Assembly: GCA_016788865.1 (NCBI GenBank)
Contig: JAEUSB010000037.1
Span: forward strand, 41,029-105,028
DNA: 64,000 nt
Source of the DNA: Leptospirales bacterium
GTDB taxonomy: Bacteria > Spirochaetota > Leptospiria > Leptospirales > Leptonemataceae
Direction: 5' to 3'
Part shown: positions 1 through 9,277 of the stretch, piece after piece
How the letters are laid out: each line of letters opens with the position of its first letter
Position numbering within the stretch: position 1 is the first letter of the stretch
Translations under genes and position numbers: made by a program
The notes under the pieces: generated by a model
The model's input: the letters and a program-made list of their open reading frames with translations, nothing else
Told to the model about the DNA's origin: nothing
Database searches by the model: none

Positions 1-1
1 G

Positions 2-1096
2 GGACTTGCACACTTCCTTCCCGAGTCAGCAGCCCTGCTCCTGGTTCAAGCCAGTGTCTCCGCGCTCTGGCCATTCGTCGTCCTTCTCAACCGCGCAGCT
101 CACTTTGCCCTTGCTCGATTTCTTTTTGGAATCTGCACGATCGTGCACATATCGTTGCTGATGGCCTTTTCCGGGAGTGCTGCCGGCGCCCAGTTCCTGA
201 TTCTTGCCGGGAGCAATCTCCCTTTCTTCATCTATCCCCCGCGATATCGACGCTGGATGTATTTGCATGCGGGGATATCCCTTGCTGCAGCCGTCTTCTG
301 GGTGGTCTATCCGCCGATATTTGGCGACTTCGTTCAGCCAACGGAACTTTACTTGTACTTCCTGCAGGGGCTCGTGGTTTTTGGAATCATCTACGTTGTA
401 TTTTTCAGCGCTTTCTATCACTACAACGTGCAGCGCCAGGCAGAATTGGCGCTGCAAGCTGAGCGAGAAAAGAGTGAGAAGCTGTTGCTGAACATTCTAC
501 CCGAACCGATCGCAGAGAGACTGAAGCTCGGAGATCGCAGTATTGCGGAAGACTTTGAGAGCGCGACAGTGCTTTTTGCTGACCTGGCAAACTTTACCAA
601 ACGAAGTTCAGTAAGCAACGCCGCTCAAATTGTTGAAATGCTCGACGGAATTTTCTCTGAATTTGACCTCCTTGCAGAAAAGCACGGGCTTGAAAAAATC
701 AAAACTATCGGCGATGCTTACATGGTTGCTGGCGGTGTTCCCGTACGCGGCGGGAATCACGCGGAATCGGTAGCGCGCATGGCCCTTGGAATGAAAGAAC
801 TCACGCGAACTAAACCCGAAATGTTTCGGGGCTTGCAGGTGCGAATTGGAATTCATACCGGTCCATTGGTAGCAGGCGTGATTGGCCGACACAAATTCAT
901 TTATGATCTCTGGGGCGACACAGTCAATACTGCAAGCAGGATGGAATCCCATGGTGTCGAGGGAGAGATTCAAATATCGCGAACCACGCGCGAGGCACTG
1001 GGCAAAAGATTTCAAGTTGAAGAGCGGGGATCCATCGAAGTGAAAGGCAAAGGGGTCATGGAGGTCTATTTGCTAAAAGGCGAAGCCGCGATTTGA
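2..1096 (+). CDS. Membrane class III adenylate cyclase (5' end outside window)
   Basis: Makes a cyclic nucleotide, most likely cAMP, at the inner membrane. The frame is open to the left edge, so the N-terminus is missing; the GTG at 143 is internal. 364 residues are visible: about five hydrophobic segments (visible residues 1-140), a short helix with the LLLNILP dimerisation motif, then the cyclase domain. Metal-binding Asp194 (LFADLANF) and Asp238 (IGDAYM) are present. The adenine-selecting pair Lys234 and Asp302 (YDLWGD) and the transition-state Asn309 and Arg313 (VNTASR) are also present, so an active adenylate rather than guanylate cyclase is expected from the family rules. The gene is convergent with the cytochrome gene, 7 bases away. 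Confidence 0.9.
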   Translation, partial: GLAHFLPESAALLLVQASVSALWPFVVLLNRAAHFALARFLFGICTIVHISLLMAFSGSAAGAQFLILAGSNLPFFIYPPRYRRWMYLHAGISLAAAVFWVVYPPIFGDFVQPTELYLYFLQGLVVFGIIYVVFFSAFYHYNVQRQAELALQAEREKSEKLLLNILPEPIAERLKLGDRSIAEDFESATVLFADLANFTKRSSVSNAAQIVEMLDGIFSEFDLLAEKHGLEKIKTIGDAYMVAGGVPVRGGNHAESVARMALGMKELTRTKPEMFRGLQVRIGIHTGPLVAGVIGRHKFIYDLWGDTVNTASRMESHGVEGEIQISRTTREALGKRFQVEERGSIEVKGKGVMEVYLLKGEAAI

Positions 1097-1103
1097 CGCA
1101 GAT

Positions 1104-2273
1104 TCATTTGAACCCAATGCCCGGCTGATTCAATGAAGAAGGCCCCTGCTGCAGGTACGCCGGATAAACTTCTGCGCGGGCAATTTCCTTCTGCGTGAGC
1201 GACTGAGGAAGTGTCCGCTCTGCGTCGCGATTGCGGTAAAAGTAAATGAGTTGAACCAACACCACCTCATGCACTGAGACGGGTCGATCGAGGGGAATGC
1301 GAATCGTTTCATCAATGCTGCCGCGCCAGTCCGGACGGAGCACGTTTTCTGCGTAGTAGTGTTTATACACGCCACCCGGTGCATGCGCATCTTTGAAATC
1401 TCCCGTCTTTCTGCCAAATGTCTTGCGACCAATTCGTTCGCCAGAGGCTAGCACATCCACGTCCAGGCCCCGGAAAAGGTCGCCGGTGGGAAAGCTATGT
1501 GGAATTCCCCGGATCGTGACGCGGGCAACCGCAACACGATCGTTTTCGAGAATCGCCTCGAGAGTAACCTTCTTTTCCAGCCACCCCGGTGTATGCGGGC
1601 CGTAGACTTTGTGGTTGAGGGGGGAGCTATGACAATCTTTGCAACCAATCCCAGCAAGAGAGAGCGACGACATCCTCCACTCACTATGCGTGCTCTGCAT
1701 GGGTGACGGACCATATTCCACAACCTTGTCCTTTGGAAAATATGGAAAATTGAACTCGTGACACCCGCCGCAAAAACTAGAGCTGCTCAGGTAGGTTGAA
1801 TATTTCATGGGATGATGTTTGGAGCCGCGTTCAATTGCGCCCTTGTTGGTCCCATAAACAATCCCGTCTCGCACGTGACAGGCTACGCAATTTATCCCTT
1901 CATTCCTGAGCGCCGTTTGCGAAACTGTTTGGACGGCATTGCGATCAACGATTCCAATCTGCCCCGGCAATGTCTGCATAGCCTGCTCGCGCAAAGGTGC
2001 GTGGCAGTTGACGCACCAAACGGCGGGCTCGATTCGGAATGAGTCCTGAAACAATTCATTCGTAAAAGCACGCCCGTGCACTGATTCCTTCCAATCGTGG
2101 AATTCCCCGCGGTGACAAACCGCGCACTCACTTGCAGAGTGAGTGGCGATCCCGGCAGGCAGAGCGCCTACATGCACGGGATTCAAACCTTGATCAAACT
2201 CCAGCCGATCAGAACAACCGACCACGCAGATTACAATAAAGACAGCTGAAAGGAGCCGAAGACTCCGGATCAT
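1104..2273 (-). CDS. Five-haem c-type cytochrome lipoprotein
   Basis: Probably a periplasm-facing electron carrier or part of a multihaem oxidoreductase. Five CXXCH haem sites are visible: CAVCH, CVNCH, CVACH, CGGCH and CKDCH, at about residues 50, 87, 129, 168 and 211. The start at 2273 gives a clean lipoprotein signal (MIRSLRLLSAVF, lipobox VVGC). An ATG at 2321 would overlap the upstream gene and add a charged, non-signal-like leader, although a GGAGG lies between the two starts. The C-terminal ~150 residues carry no haem site and look like a beta-rich domain. I cannot assign a substrate. The gene follows the unknown lipoprotein directly and is probably co-transcribed with it. Confidence 0.85.
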   Translation of the reverse strand: MIRSLRLLSAVFIVICVVGCSDRLEFDQGLNPVHVGALPAGIATHSASECAVCHRGEFHDWKESVHGRAFTNELFQDSFRIEPAVWCVNCHAPLREQAMQTLPGQIGIVDRNAVQTVSQTALRNEGINCVACHVRDGIVYGTNKGAIERGSKHHPMKYSTYLSSSSFCGGCHEFNFPYFPKDKVVEYGPSPMQSTHSEWRMSSLSLAGIGCKDCHSSPLNHKVYGPHTPGWLEKKVTLEAILENDRVAVARVTIRGIPHSFPTGDLFRGLDVDVLASGERIGRKTFGRKTGDFKDAHAPGGVYKHYYAENVLRPDWRGSIDETIRIPLDRPVSVHEVVLVQLIYFYRNRDAERTLPQSLTQKEIARAEVYPAYLQQGPSSLNQPGIGFK

Positions 2274-2304
2274 GACGGACTGAAACTGATCCAGACCTCC
2301 GCGC

Positions 2305-4017
2305 TTATTCCTTCTTTGCATTTAAAACAAGGATGGTGTCCGCGCAAAGATTGTATGGGTCTGCCTGAGGCGACAGTTCAATACGTGCGTCGGGCTTTTC
2401 CTTGTTTATATCTGCGGGTGGAACAGAAACGCGGAAGGTCCCGTTCCCTTCGGTGAAACATGTGAACTCGCTCAATTCCGTTCCGCCCCCGCGACCCATA
2501 ATTGTACGAAACTGAATCCGGAATTCTCCTTTGGGTTGATACCAGGATTCGACGGCCATCGTACCGTTTCCAGCGTACACACCGTCCCCAAATCTTCCGT
2601 TGAACCCTTGCCCTTCAACGACGATATTTGGACTCTTCTTAATCAGATCGAACATCATCCAGTAGTGATACTGCGAATCACTGAGTCGGATCTCGTATTC
2701 CAGCCGACCTTTCTTTCCTTCCGGGGATTCAACGGCATGTCCAAATTTCATCGCGGTCAGCATCAGGGCCCTCTGGAAGCCATTGTCTCGCTGAATCTTC
2801 TGCCAATCACCGGGGATGTTTTTTACAAAAGTTTCAAGGCCCGGCCCGCCGCGTGCCAGGTATGGCGGAATCACTGCCGGCGTTACTTTGACTTTGCCGT
2901 AGCTGGTTTGCATAACAAAGGCCATTCCATTCTTGGAAGGTTCGGCTGAAACGGAGCGGACGAGGAAATCCTCCTCCTCGGCTGGCCTTGTATCACCCTC
3001 CGCGAGCTTCCTCTCTGGCTTTACTTTTGCCTTGATGAATGTTCCTTCAAGCGGCCGCACTTCCACTTTCCACTCTGCGCTTTGTGTGCCAACGTTATCC
3101 GGCAAAGGTGGATCAATTGTATAGTCAGCACCTTCAAGCGCAGAAGCAAGTACGGTTTCCTGCGCATACGGGATATGACTGAGCAACTGAAATTCCCTGG
3201 CCAGACCAGGCCAATTATTAGATCTAAAAGGGAAACCAACTACGACGTTCGCCATTCCAGAATCCGCGTAGCGCTCCTTGTCACGGGACTCAAGCCCGCG
3301 CATTACAGCACGAATTCCACTGACAAGCGACTCACGCGCCGAGTTCGATTCCGGATTTTTTTTACCGTCAGAGGCTTCAGACTCTTTGGGGGTCTGCTCG
3401 TTTTTTTGCTGCTGGATACCGTATCGTCTCCGCAGTGAATCCAGGCGAGAGTCCTTGAGTTTTTCCGGATGCTCAAGTGCGTCCGCGAGAAGCTTGAGCT
3501 CAGCTATTTTTGCTGTGCGGGCGTCCTCATCAGGGATTGTGAGCACCAGGGCCTCAAGCATATCAGGCTCTGTCTCCATGGGCAGAGTCGCCGATGGCCT
3601 TAAAAACCAATCGCGGGTCTGCCGGTACTTCTTGGCCGCGCCAGCAACCGCTCGATCCAACTCGATTCCAATCACTCTGGTAACTGGACTCACGCCTGCG
3701 AGCTCGAACGCTATGCCGGAGTTTTCAATGTAACCCACGCCGTCCTCGCACTTAAGTCTGGCGGGGCATTGAATCTGCAGGAAGCTGGCAGCAGCCAGGT
3801 CCATCCTACCAATAGCCTGAGCATTATCTGAATCAAGGATGGTACCCAATGCCTTTTCTGCCTTCTTGGGATCCGGAAATACCTCAATCGACTGTGCGGG
3901 AGAAAGAAAGATCAAGACTTGTGGAACATCGAACTTGTGAAACTCGCCGCGCTTGCACATTGCAAAAGCGACTAACGTACACAGGGTGAAACTCAAACGG
4001 ATTGACTTACGAAGCAT
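2305..4017 (-). CDS. Unknown large lipoprotein
   Basis: I do not recognise this 570-residue protein. The N-terminus (MLRKSIRLSFTLCTLVAFAM, then Cys21) is a lipoprotein-type or ordinary export signal, so the protein is likely in the periplasm or anchored to a membrane. The first part holds short predicted helices rich in Ala, Glu and Lys around residues 100-230, including an acidic/basic stretch near 205-235. The rest looks beta-rich with many polar loops. It is upstream of the haem lipoprotein and shares its promoter region, so both may serve one envelope process. It starts 116 bases from the divergent SGNH gene. Confidence 0.75.
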   Translation of the reverse strand: MLRKSIRLSFTLCTLVAFAMCKRGEFHKFDVPQVLIFLSPAQSIEVFPDPKKAEKALGTILDSDNAQAIGRMDLAAASFLQIQCPARLKCEDGVGYIENSGIAFELAGVSPVTRVIGIELDRAVAGAAKKYRQTRDWFLRPSATLPMETEPDMLEALVLTIPDEDARTAKIAELKLLADALEHPEKLKDSRLDSLRRRYGIQQQKNEQTPKESEASDGKKNPESNSARESLVSGIRAVMRGLESRDKERYADSGMANVVVGFPFRSNNWPGLAREFQLLSHIPYAQETVLASALEGADYTIDPPLPDNVGTQSAEWKVEVRPLEGTFIKAKVKPERKLAEGDTRPAEEEDFLVRSVSAEPSKNGMAFVMQTSYGKVKVTPAVIPPYLARGGPGLETFVKNIPGDWQKIQRDNGFQRALMLTAMKFGHAVESPEGKKGRLEYEIRLSDSQYHYWMMFDLIKKSPNIVVEGQGFNGRFGDGVYAGNGTMAVESWYQPKGEFRIQFRTIMGRGGGTELSEFTCFTEGNGTFRVSVPPADINKEKPDARIELSPQADPYNLCADTILVLNAKKE

Positions 4018-4133
4018 AGCCCATGTGGTTCCGGTCAGAAATAATAGTCAAGGACTTGTTCACCGCATTTCCGAACCGGAATCCGCCCCTACAAAGTGCT
4101 TGAATTGGGTCCTACCAAACGCATCCTGGAAGA

Positions 4134-5285
4134 ATGAACGAGTTGTCTACAGGCCGTAAAGTCGCCTTCACATCCATTCCCATTGTATTGCTACTCTTGA
4201 TTTCCTGGGGCATTCTGAGCCTGATCGATCGCGAGCGTGTACTCGTGCGGGGTGACGATCCCGAAATGGTTTATTCCTTTTATGAAAATCGCGAAGGAGT
4301 CGCCGCCTCTGACGAGTATCGTTCAAGCGTGCGCATCAACGCAAAAGGACTTCGCAGCCCAAACCTGGATTTCAAAGACTCAAGCCCTCGGGCCATTTTT
4401 TTCGGGGACTCTTTCGCGGAAGGCTGGGGTGTAGAACTGGACGAGTCGTTTCCAATCAAATCAGGAGCATTAGCGGGAGTTAGCGTGGACAATGCAGGCA
4501 TTCACGGAGGCGGACCGTGGTATTACATTTTGCGGGGACGCAAATTTCTAGCGGATGCAACCTACCAGCACATTGTTATTCAGATATTTGACAACGACGT
4601 TAAGGATCAGGACGAATTCCTCCCCGTCATCGAAGTTTCCAATAACCGACTGGTAAGAGCAAAGCCCCCCGGAATGCTCTTCATTCCCTCTGGAGGCTTT
4701 ACTCGTTTTCTACGCGATTCCGCTCCATTCCGAATCATTAAACGACTCGTATTCGCCCTGCGTGGAAATAGACTCCCTATCAAATACTACAAGCCAGGTC
4801 GTGAACCAAAGGATCCTCTGCTCGATCATGCTGGCGCACTAACTAAATTTGGACCCATCAAACCACTTGCAGACCCGGATAAGGACTTTGGCGGACAGTT
4901 TGGTTTTTACCGATTCAAATCACTTGCTGAACTGAAAAGGGATCCTGTCTGGTCCAGGCGTGCGGACGGTTTCCACAATGCAATGCAGCAGATGATTGAA
5001 GAATTCCGGGCGGCGCAACCAAAAGCCAGGCTGACTGTAGTTTACCTGCCAGCCCGACAGATATTTGCTCCGGGCGGCGCCGTGGTTGGTGGCGCAGATG
5101 GAATCGTAAGCAATCCTCTTTTTGAACTGCTTCAAGAAAGCCTGGCAAATCACAATGTGACGCTCGTTGATTTGAGACAGGACCTGGGAACGAATCCAAA
5201 CGACTTCTATTTTCCCGGAGATGGTCATCTGAACGCTCGGGGACACCAGGTGGTTGCGCAACATCTTGCACGCGTTCTGAAGTAG
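4134..5285 (+). CDS. SGNH/GDSL-family hydrolase-like protein, membrane anchored
   Basis: A 383-residue protein with one N-terminal membrane segment (residues 11-30) and an SGNH-hydrolase fold outside the membrane. Block I is GDSFAEGWG with the nucleophile candidate Ser93. Block V is GDGHLNARGH near residue 362, supplying the Asp and His. NAGIHGGGPWYY may supply the block II glycine. Members of this group remove or transfer acyl (often acetyl) groups on glycans or lipids; the substrate here is unknown. A GGAAG sequence precedes the ATG. It is divergent from the unknown lipoprotein and convergent with the gene ending at 5334. Confidence 0.8.
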   Translation: MNELSTGRKVAFTSIPIVLLLLISWGILSLIDRERVLVRGDDPEMVYSFYENREGVAASDEYRSSVRINAKGLRSPNLDFKDSSPRAIFFGDSFAEGWGVELDESFPIKSGALAGVSVDNAGIHGGGPWYYILRGRKFLADATYQHIVIQIFDNDVKDQDEFLPVIEVSNNRLVRAKPPGMLFIPSGGFTRFLRDSAPFRIIKRLVFALRGNRLPIKYYKPGREPKDPLLDHAGALTKFGPIKPLADPDKDFGGQFGFYRFKSLAELKRDPVWSRRADGFHNAMQQMIEEFRAAQPKARLTVVYLPARQIFAPGGAVVGGADGIVSNPLFELLQESLANHNVTLVDLRQDLGTNPNDFYFPGDGHLNARGHQVVAQHLARVLK

Positions 5286-5333
5286 GCGCTTGTGAGTCGG
5301 AGGTGGAGCGCCATTAGCAAGTTCCCAGCCCGG

Positions 5334-6809
5334 TCAAACCATGGACAACTGCTTCAGATACGGACCCAGGATAGTTTTGAGCTTCTCTTTCCTCCCTGGA
5401 TCGGGAATTGCCAGCATCAGAATCTGCAGCCTTGAGTTCAGGGCTGCTTCGGTACCGCCCTCTTCAAAGAGAAGTTTAATCTGAGGCCATAGTCGCTTCA
5501 GGTCCTCCATTTGTGGTGGAGCCGCTGTTCGCGCCACCTGCATTAGCCCGCTCCAGATTGAATGCACTCGCGCAAGCTTCTTCAAGTGCTGATGCACGCG
5601 GGCAATATAGTTACCCTGAGTCCCAAGCCTGTTGCTCAATCCGTAGTATTCATCCTGCCAGTCTACCGGAGTTCCGGCCCTTTCTTTCTTCTCAAAATTG
5701 CGGATGGCTACAAGCACCTTGGTTTCAAGGCTAGCAACTGTGGTAAGCCACTTACGATAACCGTCTTGATCCTGACTCGTCTGGAAATCTTGAAGCTTCT
5801 TCAGAGCATCCAGGTAGTTTGCAAACGTAAATGGAACAGGCGTTTCAAAAGCGGGTTGCGCCTCCATTGGTGCTTCGTCCATTTCTTCAACGTCGTCGGA
5901 ATCATCGTCCTCCGCATTTTCGTCTGCGAATGATCTGGGCACCAGCTTTTCCGGGATATCAAGCGTGTTGCCAAACTTATCCAGTACCTCTTTAAGAATG
6001 GATACTTCTCTGCGCGTAGTTGGTTGCGTGGAAACGGGCTTTGCAGGAGCGGCCGTGCCCGGGGTGGGAGCAACAGCGACTTCTTCTTCTGGAATTTCCT
6101 CTTCGTCGTCTGGCTCATCACTTCCATAGTCGCGCACAACAAGCTTGCCAGGAATGTCTATACTGGAACCAAAGCGTTCCAGTATTTCCTGGAGAATGGA
6201 TTTTTCCGCACTTGAGGCTGGTCTTGGTTGTTGAGGCTGAGGCGATCGAGGAGCTGCGGGCGACGGAGATGCTGGCGTAGTACCCGGCGCTGGCACGGGA
6301 GCAGCATCAAAGTTTATTTCAACCGCGCCACCGCTTTCCCCGCTTGCAAGGAAGCTCTGGGATTGCACTTCACCCTGCGGAGTGATTAGTTTCAGAAAGC
6401 CGGTATCTGCGACTGCGAACTTACTGCCACCGGGGAGTTGGATTGGACAAAAGTGAATAATATCGACCAGGAAACTTCCTGATTTCTTGGCTGACGGTTG
6501 AGCCGGCACCGAAGCCTGACTTTGAACCTGGGCCTGTTGCTTTTGGACAAACTGCAGAGCCTGTAAGAAATTGGTACCTATGAAAGTGGCCAGGGTTTGC
6601 TGGTTCACGCCCAGCATTCCCGCAAACTCCGGGATTCGGGGAATCAGGTCATCCGGTGTCTTGATGACGGAATCCATATGGTCAGACAGGCGACGCATGA
6701 GCGCGTCGCGCCCCGCCTGATCCAACGGGCGTTTAGAAAGAACGGATTTGAAAAGCTGGAGGTAGGCCTGCTTGTGCTTTGTTAACTCATCGGCTAGCGC
6801 CGCTGTCAT
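5334..6809 (-). CDS. Unknown protein with two repeated acidic modules
   Basis: I do not recognise the family. The 491 residues start with a helical N-terminal region (1-115), then a small compact region (about 117-160), then a Pro/Ala-rich linker. Two copies of a ~25-residue module follow (core SILQEILERFGSSIDIPGKL and SILKEVLDKFGNTLDIPEKL), each trailed by a stretch of Asp and Glu. The C-terminal ~180 residues are helical. No signal peptide or membrane segment is seen, so it is likely cytoplasmic. It overlaps the upstream small gene by 4 bases (ATGA), so the two are translationally coupled and probably work together. Confidence 0.75.
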   Translation of the reverse strand: MTAALADELTKHKQAYLQLFKSVLSKRPLDQAGRDALMRRLSDHMDSVIKTPDDLIPRIPEFAGMLGVNQQTLATFIGTNFLQALQFVQKQQAQVQSQASVPAQPSAKKSGSFLVDIIHFCPIQLPGGSKFAVADTGFLKLITPQGEVQSQSFLASGESGGAVEINFDAAPVPAPGTTPASPSPAAPRSPQPQQPRPASSAEKSILQEILERFGSSIDIPGKLVVRDYGSDEPDDEEEIPEEEVAVAPTPGTAAPAKPVSTQPTTRREVSILKEVLDKFGNTLDIPEKLVPRSFADENAEDDDSDDVEEMDEAPMEAQPAFETPVPFTFANYLDALKKLQDFQTSQDQDGYRKWLTTVASLETKVLVAIRNFEKKERAGTPVDWQDEYYGLSNRLGTQGNYIARVHQHLKKLARVHSIWSGLMQVARTAAPPQMEDLKRLWPQIKLLFEEGGTEAALNSRLQILMLAIPDPGRKEKLKTILGPYLKQLSMV

Positions 6810-7129
6810 GCATCCTGATTCAAGGATAAGCCGGAATGGTCAAAGTCTTTTTGACCAACCACTGCAGCCTCCCGTTCAATAATGCGATAGCGCAAATACG
6901 TGTTGCAAGTGGCTTCTTCCGTATAACGGACCAGGTCAAAGTCTACACGCGGGGAGATGAAGAAATTCGAATTCCGCAGGCGATTCTCGATCTCCTTCTT
7001 TACGTGTGCCCTGCATTCAGAGCGCCTGTCGTAGATTGTGGGAAGAGTCATTTCATTGCGATAAACGAGCTTCTTATCGCGGTATACTGCCACAGTTAGA
7101 CGAATCTGATATTGGGTTTTTTCTAACAT
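6806..7129 (-). CDS. Unknown small cytoplasmic protein
   Basis: A 107-residue protein without signal or membrane segment and no motif I recognise. It is rich in Arg, Glu and Tyr and looks like a small alpha/beta domain. Its stop overlaps the start of the repeat-module protein by 4 bases, so it is likely its partner or chaperone. Nothing in the 135 bases upstream (7130-7264) looks like a gene; that stretch probably holds the promoter. Confidence 0.65.
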   Translation of the reverse strand: MLEKTQYQIRLTVAVYRDKKLVYRNEMTLPTIYDRRSECRAHVKKEIENRLRNSNFFISPRVDFDLVRYTEEATCNTYLRYRIIEREAAVVGQKDFDHSGLSLNQDA

Positions 7130-7264
7130 TTAAAATTGCCTGCATACTCTGTATCGTCTTCGCGAAGGTGCGAACTGAAAGGTGACTGCGATTTTCGATT
7201 TAGTTTTTTTGATGCAACGCCGGCGGGTGCATCATGTTGCCACGCTACAAAATGGCGGAACCGT

Positions 7265-7903
7265 TCATACCTGAGGTGACGTAAAGTAGTGGAGGATGGT
7301 CCGTTGCAATTCTTGCGAATAGTTTCTATAGTTCCTGCGCCACGCTTCCGATCCGCCGGGACCAACCGAGTTGGTTAGAGCAAAAATGGCCGTAAAGGGC
7401 AGATTCTTTTGCCGGGCGACAAAGCCAAGGCCATAGCATTCCATGTTTTCAAAGACGATATCGCCAAATAGATTTCCGGGGTTAACGAGCGTTATCGAGT
7501 CCGGGCAATTTGTAGACCCGACGACCGTACCAGGGGTTGCTGCAAGGCCAGCTCCTTTTTCACCACGCCGCGTCTCAATCAATCCAGGCAGGAGCCCGGG
7601 GCGATTACTCTCGCCGCGGGCTACGGCGAGGTCACACTGATAGAAATGATTTGAGATGCCGATTCCAAAGACGTCAGGACGCGATTCGTACGTCCCTGCA
7701 GAACCAACGAACAGAACTTCATCCGGAGCCCGATGCGCTTGCAAGTATTCACTCAAGCAAACAGCTGCTGCAACGTTCCCCACTCCGCAGACCAACGGAA
7801 CCACTTCCACGTCGGAGCCAGACAATCCGTGTAAGTGTTCCTGCTCATCTAGAATCGCAGAACAAATAAGAACAACTTTTGAGCGATTTATGATTGCCCC
7901 CAT
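7265..7903 (-). CDS. Nucleoside phosphorylase/hydrolase-like enzyme (MTAN or futalosine hydrolase type)
   Basis: A 212-residue protein with the alpha/beta order of the purine nucleoside phosphorylase superfamily: a glycine-rich turn (VCGVGNVAAA, about residues 39-48), FVGSAGTYE near 65, and the ENMECYG motif near 152, which corresponds to the ribose-binding Met-Glu of MTA/SAH nucleosidases. An active-site Asp in the C-terminal part is less clear (the usual SDxA is replaced by ALTNSVG). It is about 20 residues shorter than typical MTAN. Futalosine hydrolase of menaquinone synthesis is one possibility, but context does not decide. Its start lies only 18 bases from the divergent lipoprotein gene. 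Confidence 0.7.
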   Translation of the reverse strand: MGAIINRSKVVLICSAILDEQEHLHGLSGSDVEVVPLVCGVGNVAAAVCLSEYLQAHRAPDEVLFVGSAGTYESRPDVFGIGISNHFYQCDLAVARGESNRPGLLPGLIETRRGEKGAGLAATPGTVVGSTNCPDSITLVNPGNLFGDIVFENMECYGLGFVARQKNLPFTAIFALTNSVGPGGSEAWRRNYRNYSQELQRTILHYFTSPQV

Positions 7904-7921
7904 AGGTGCCGAAAATTCCGT

Positions 7922-8203
7922 ATGCCTGTGAAATATTTTGTCATCATCCTGACTCTAAGCATAGCCGCAGGCTGTAGCCGCAAACCCGGGAAAGAAGAAT
8001 GCGCGCGTTACAATCAACATCTGAGCCAGCTCGCCGGACATCCAGCAATTGACGCAGCTCTTAAGAGCGCGGATGGAAAGGCCGCTGTTACAGCCCATTG
8101 CATGGAGCTAAAGAAGTCACAGGTGGAATGCGCAACAGAGGCCACCTCGCTGTCAGATGCCACTGCCTGCGAGACAAAGAAAGGCTCTTTCTTCGATTTT
8201 TGA
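7922..8203 (+). CDS. Small cysteine-containing lipoprotein
   Basis: A 93-residue lipoprotein: a hydrophobic signal followed by lipobox IAAGC with the lipidated Cys at residue 18. The mature part has four further Cys (in EECARY, HCMEL, VECAT and ACETK), which suggests two disulfides. The body is helical and Ala-rich. Short Cys-containing lipoproteins of this style are common in leptospiras; no function is known to me. It is convergent with the DUF1574-like gene, 5 bases away, and its promoter must lie inside or against the start of the divergent phosphorylase-like gene. Confidence 0.75.
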   Translation: MPVKYFVIILTLSIAAGCSRKPGKEECARYNQHLSQLAGHPAIDAALKSADGKAAVTAHCMELKKSQVECATEATSLSDATACETKKGSFFDF

Positions 8204-8208
8204 GGCAT

Positions 8209-9273
8209 TCACAATCCGCCCGCCTCAATGGTGGCAATCGCCATTTCAGGGAAACAGTTCTGGTGACTGTGGACGGGATCGCTAAACTCATCGCACTTCA
8301 TGACGCCAGCCCGGTTTAGATCCAGGTAGATTCCCCCGCTTGCTTTGAGATCACGGACGACACGCGCAAAACGATCACGCGGATCGGCCTTCTCCTCGAC
8401 CGCATTCCAGATTGGATGAGCCGCCGGGTTCCAGAACACAATTGGAATACCGTCGCGCTTCGCGCGTTCAGCCATGAGAAAAGCATACTTTGTCATGTCC
8501 GCGTCGGGCCTATAGCCCTGGAACATAGTTCGATTCATTTCCGACGCAATGTGGTTGTAGGTTGCGAGGGCGATTGGTTCTTCGCGGCCGACCCGAACGC
8601 CAGCGCCCGCGGGCGAGCCATGGGCGCGCTGTGTGAGCCGGTCGGTAAACTGGTTGAACAAAGTTTCCCACATAGGAGCGGAAACGGCCTTTGGGGCACC
8701 AATCCGATAGCGCGAGAGTGCAAAGACGCGGCTGCCCACGACGGTTGCCGAATGCGCTCGAGGCATGCTCCAGATATTCTTCAAAACAAAATCAAGCGGG
8801 ATCCCGTTCTTAATTTCTTCATCGTGCCAGAGACTGTTCGCGTTCAATGAAAATCTAGAAAACTCAATCGCAAGCAGATCCGGCTTTACCCCGTGGTCCA
8901 GCCATTGTATCATCCGTACATACTCGGTCACAATAGAAGCACCTGGGGCCGCGGAATTAATCACATCCCAGGACTTTAGTTTTTGCTTTTGTGCCGGCGT
9001 AATATACTGAGAGCGATCTATCTGTTCAATCGTGGGTCCGGCAAAGTATCCCAGCGAACGCGATGACCCGAATGTCATCATGATGCGCTTGTTTTCTTTG
9101 CGCGCCTGGGCAATGAGTTCGTCCTGGCGAAAATCAGAGTTGAGCGAAAGCCTGTACATGCTCGCGGACGGAGCAGTGGTACAGCATTGCCGAAACGCAG
9201 GTATCAATGCAACTTTGTCTATTGCGAAAACCAGGAGCGCGACTAAGACAGGGAAATAAACTTTTTTCATCAT
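8209..9273 (-). CDS. DUF1574-like SGNH protein, partner of MBOAT acyltransferase
   Basis: A 354-residue protein with an N-terminal signal anchor (residues 5-22) and an extracytoplasmic SGNH-like domain. The block I equivalent is MTFGSSRSLGYF near residue 66. The protein resembles the leptospiral DUF1574 family that pairs with MBOAT proteins, as AlgJ/AlgX pair with AlgI in alginate O-acetylation. It lies 4 bases behind the MBOAT gene in the same operon. The pair is therefore likely to move an acyl group across the membrane onto a surface glycan or lipid; the acceptor is unknown. The C-terminal FSDPVHSHQNCFPEMA carries candidate catalytic Asp and His. Confidence 0.8.
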   Translation of the reverse strand: MMKKVYFPVLVALLVFAIDKVALIPAFRQCCTTAPSASMYRLSLNSDFRQDELIAQARKENKRIMMTFGSSRSLGYFAGPTIEQIDRSQYITPAQKQKLKSWDVINSAAPGASIVTEYVRMIQWLDHGVKPDLLAIEFSRFSLNANSLWHDEEIKNGIPLDFVLKNIWSMPRAHSATVVGSRVFALSRYRIGAPKAVSAPMWETLFNQFTDRLTQRAHGSPAGAGVRVGREEPIALATYNHIASEMNRTMFQGYRPDADMTKYAFLMAERAKRDGIPIVFWNPAAHPIWNAVEEKADPRDRFARVVRDLKASGGIYLDLNRAGVMKCDEFSDPVHSHQNCFPEMAIATIEAGGL

Positions 9274-9277
9274 TGCA

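Noticed and set aside
143..145. GTG at 143 as start of the first cyclase gene
   Set aside because: The same frame is open and hydrophobic back to base 2 without a stop, so the start is outside the window.
5283..5310. GGCGCT...AGCGCC inverted repeat between two convergent genes as a terminator
   Set aside because: The stem is only six pairs with a 16-base loop and no U run; too weak to list.
7123..7365. 80-residue minus-strand frame between the small unknown gene and the phosphorylase-like gene
   Set aside because: It overlaps the 3' end of the phosphorylase-like gene out of frame, is of low complexity for a protein, and has no motif; I take it as chance.
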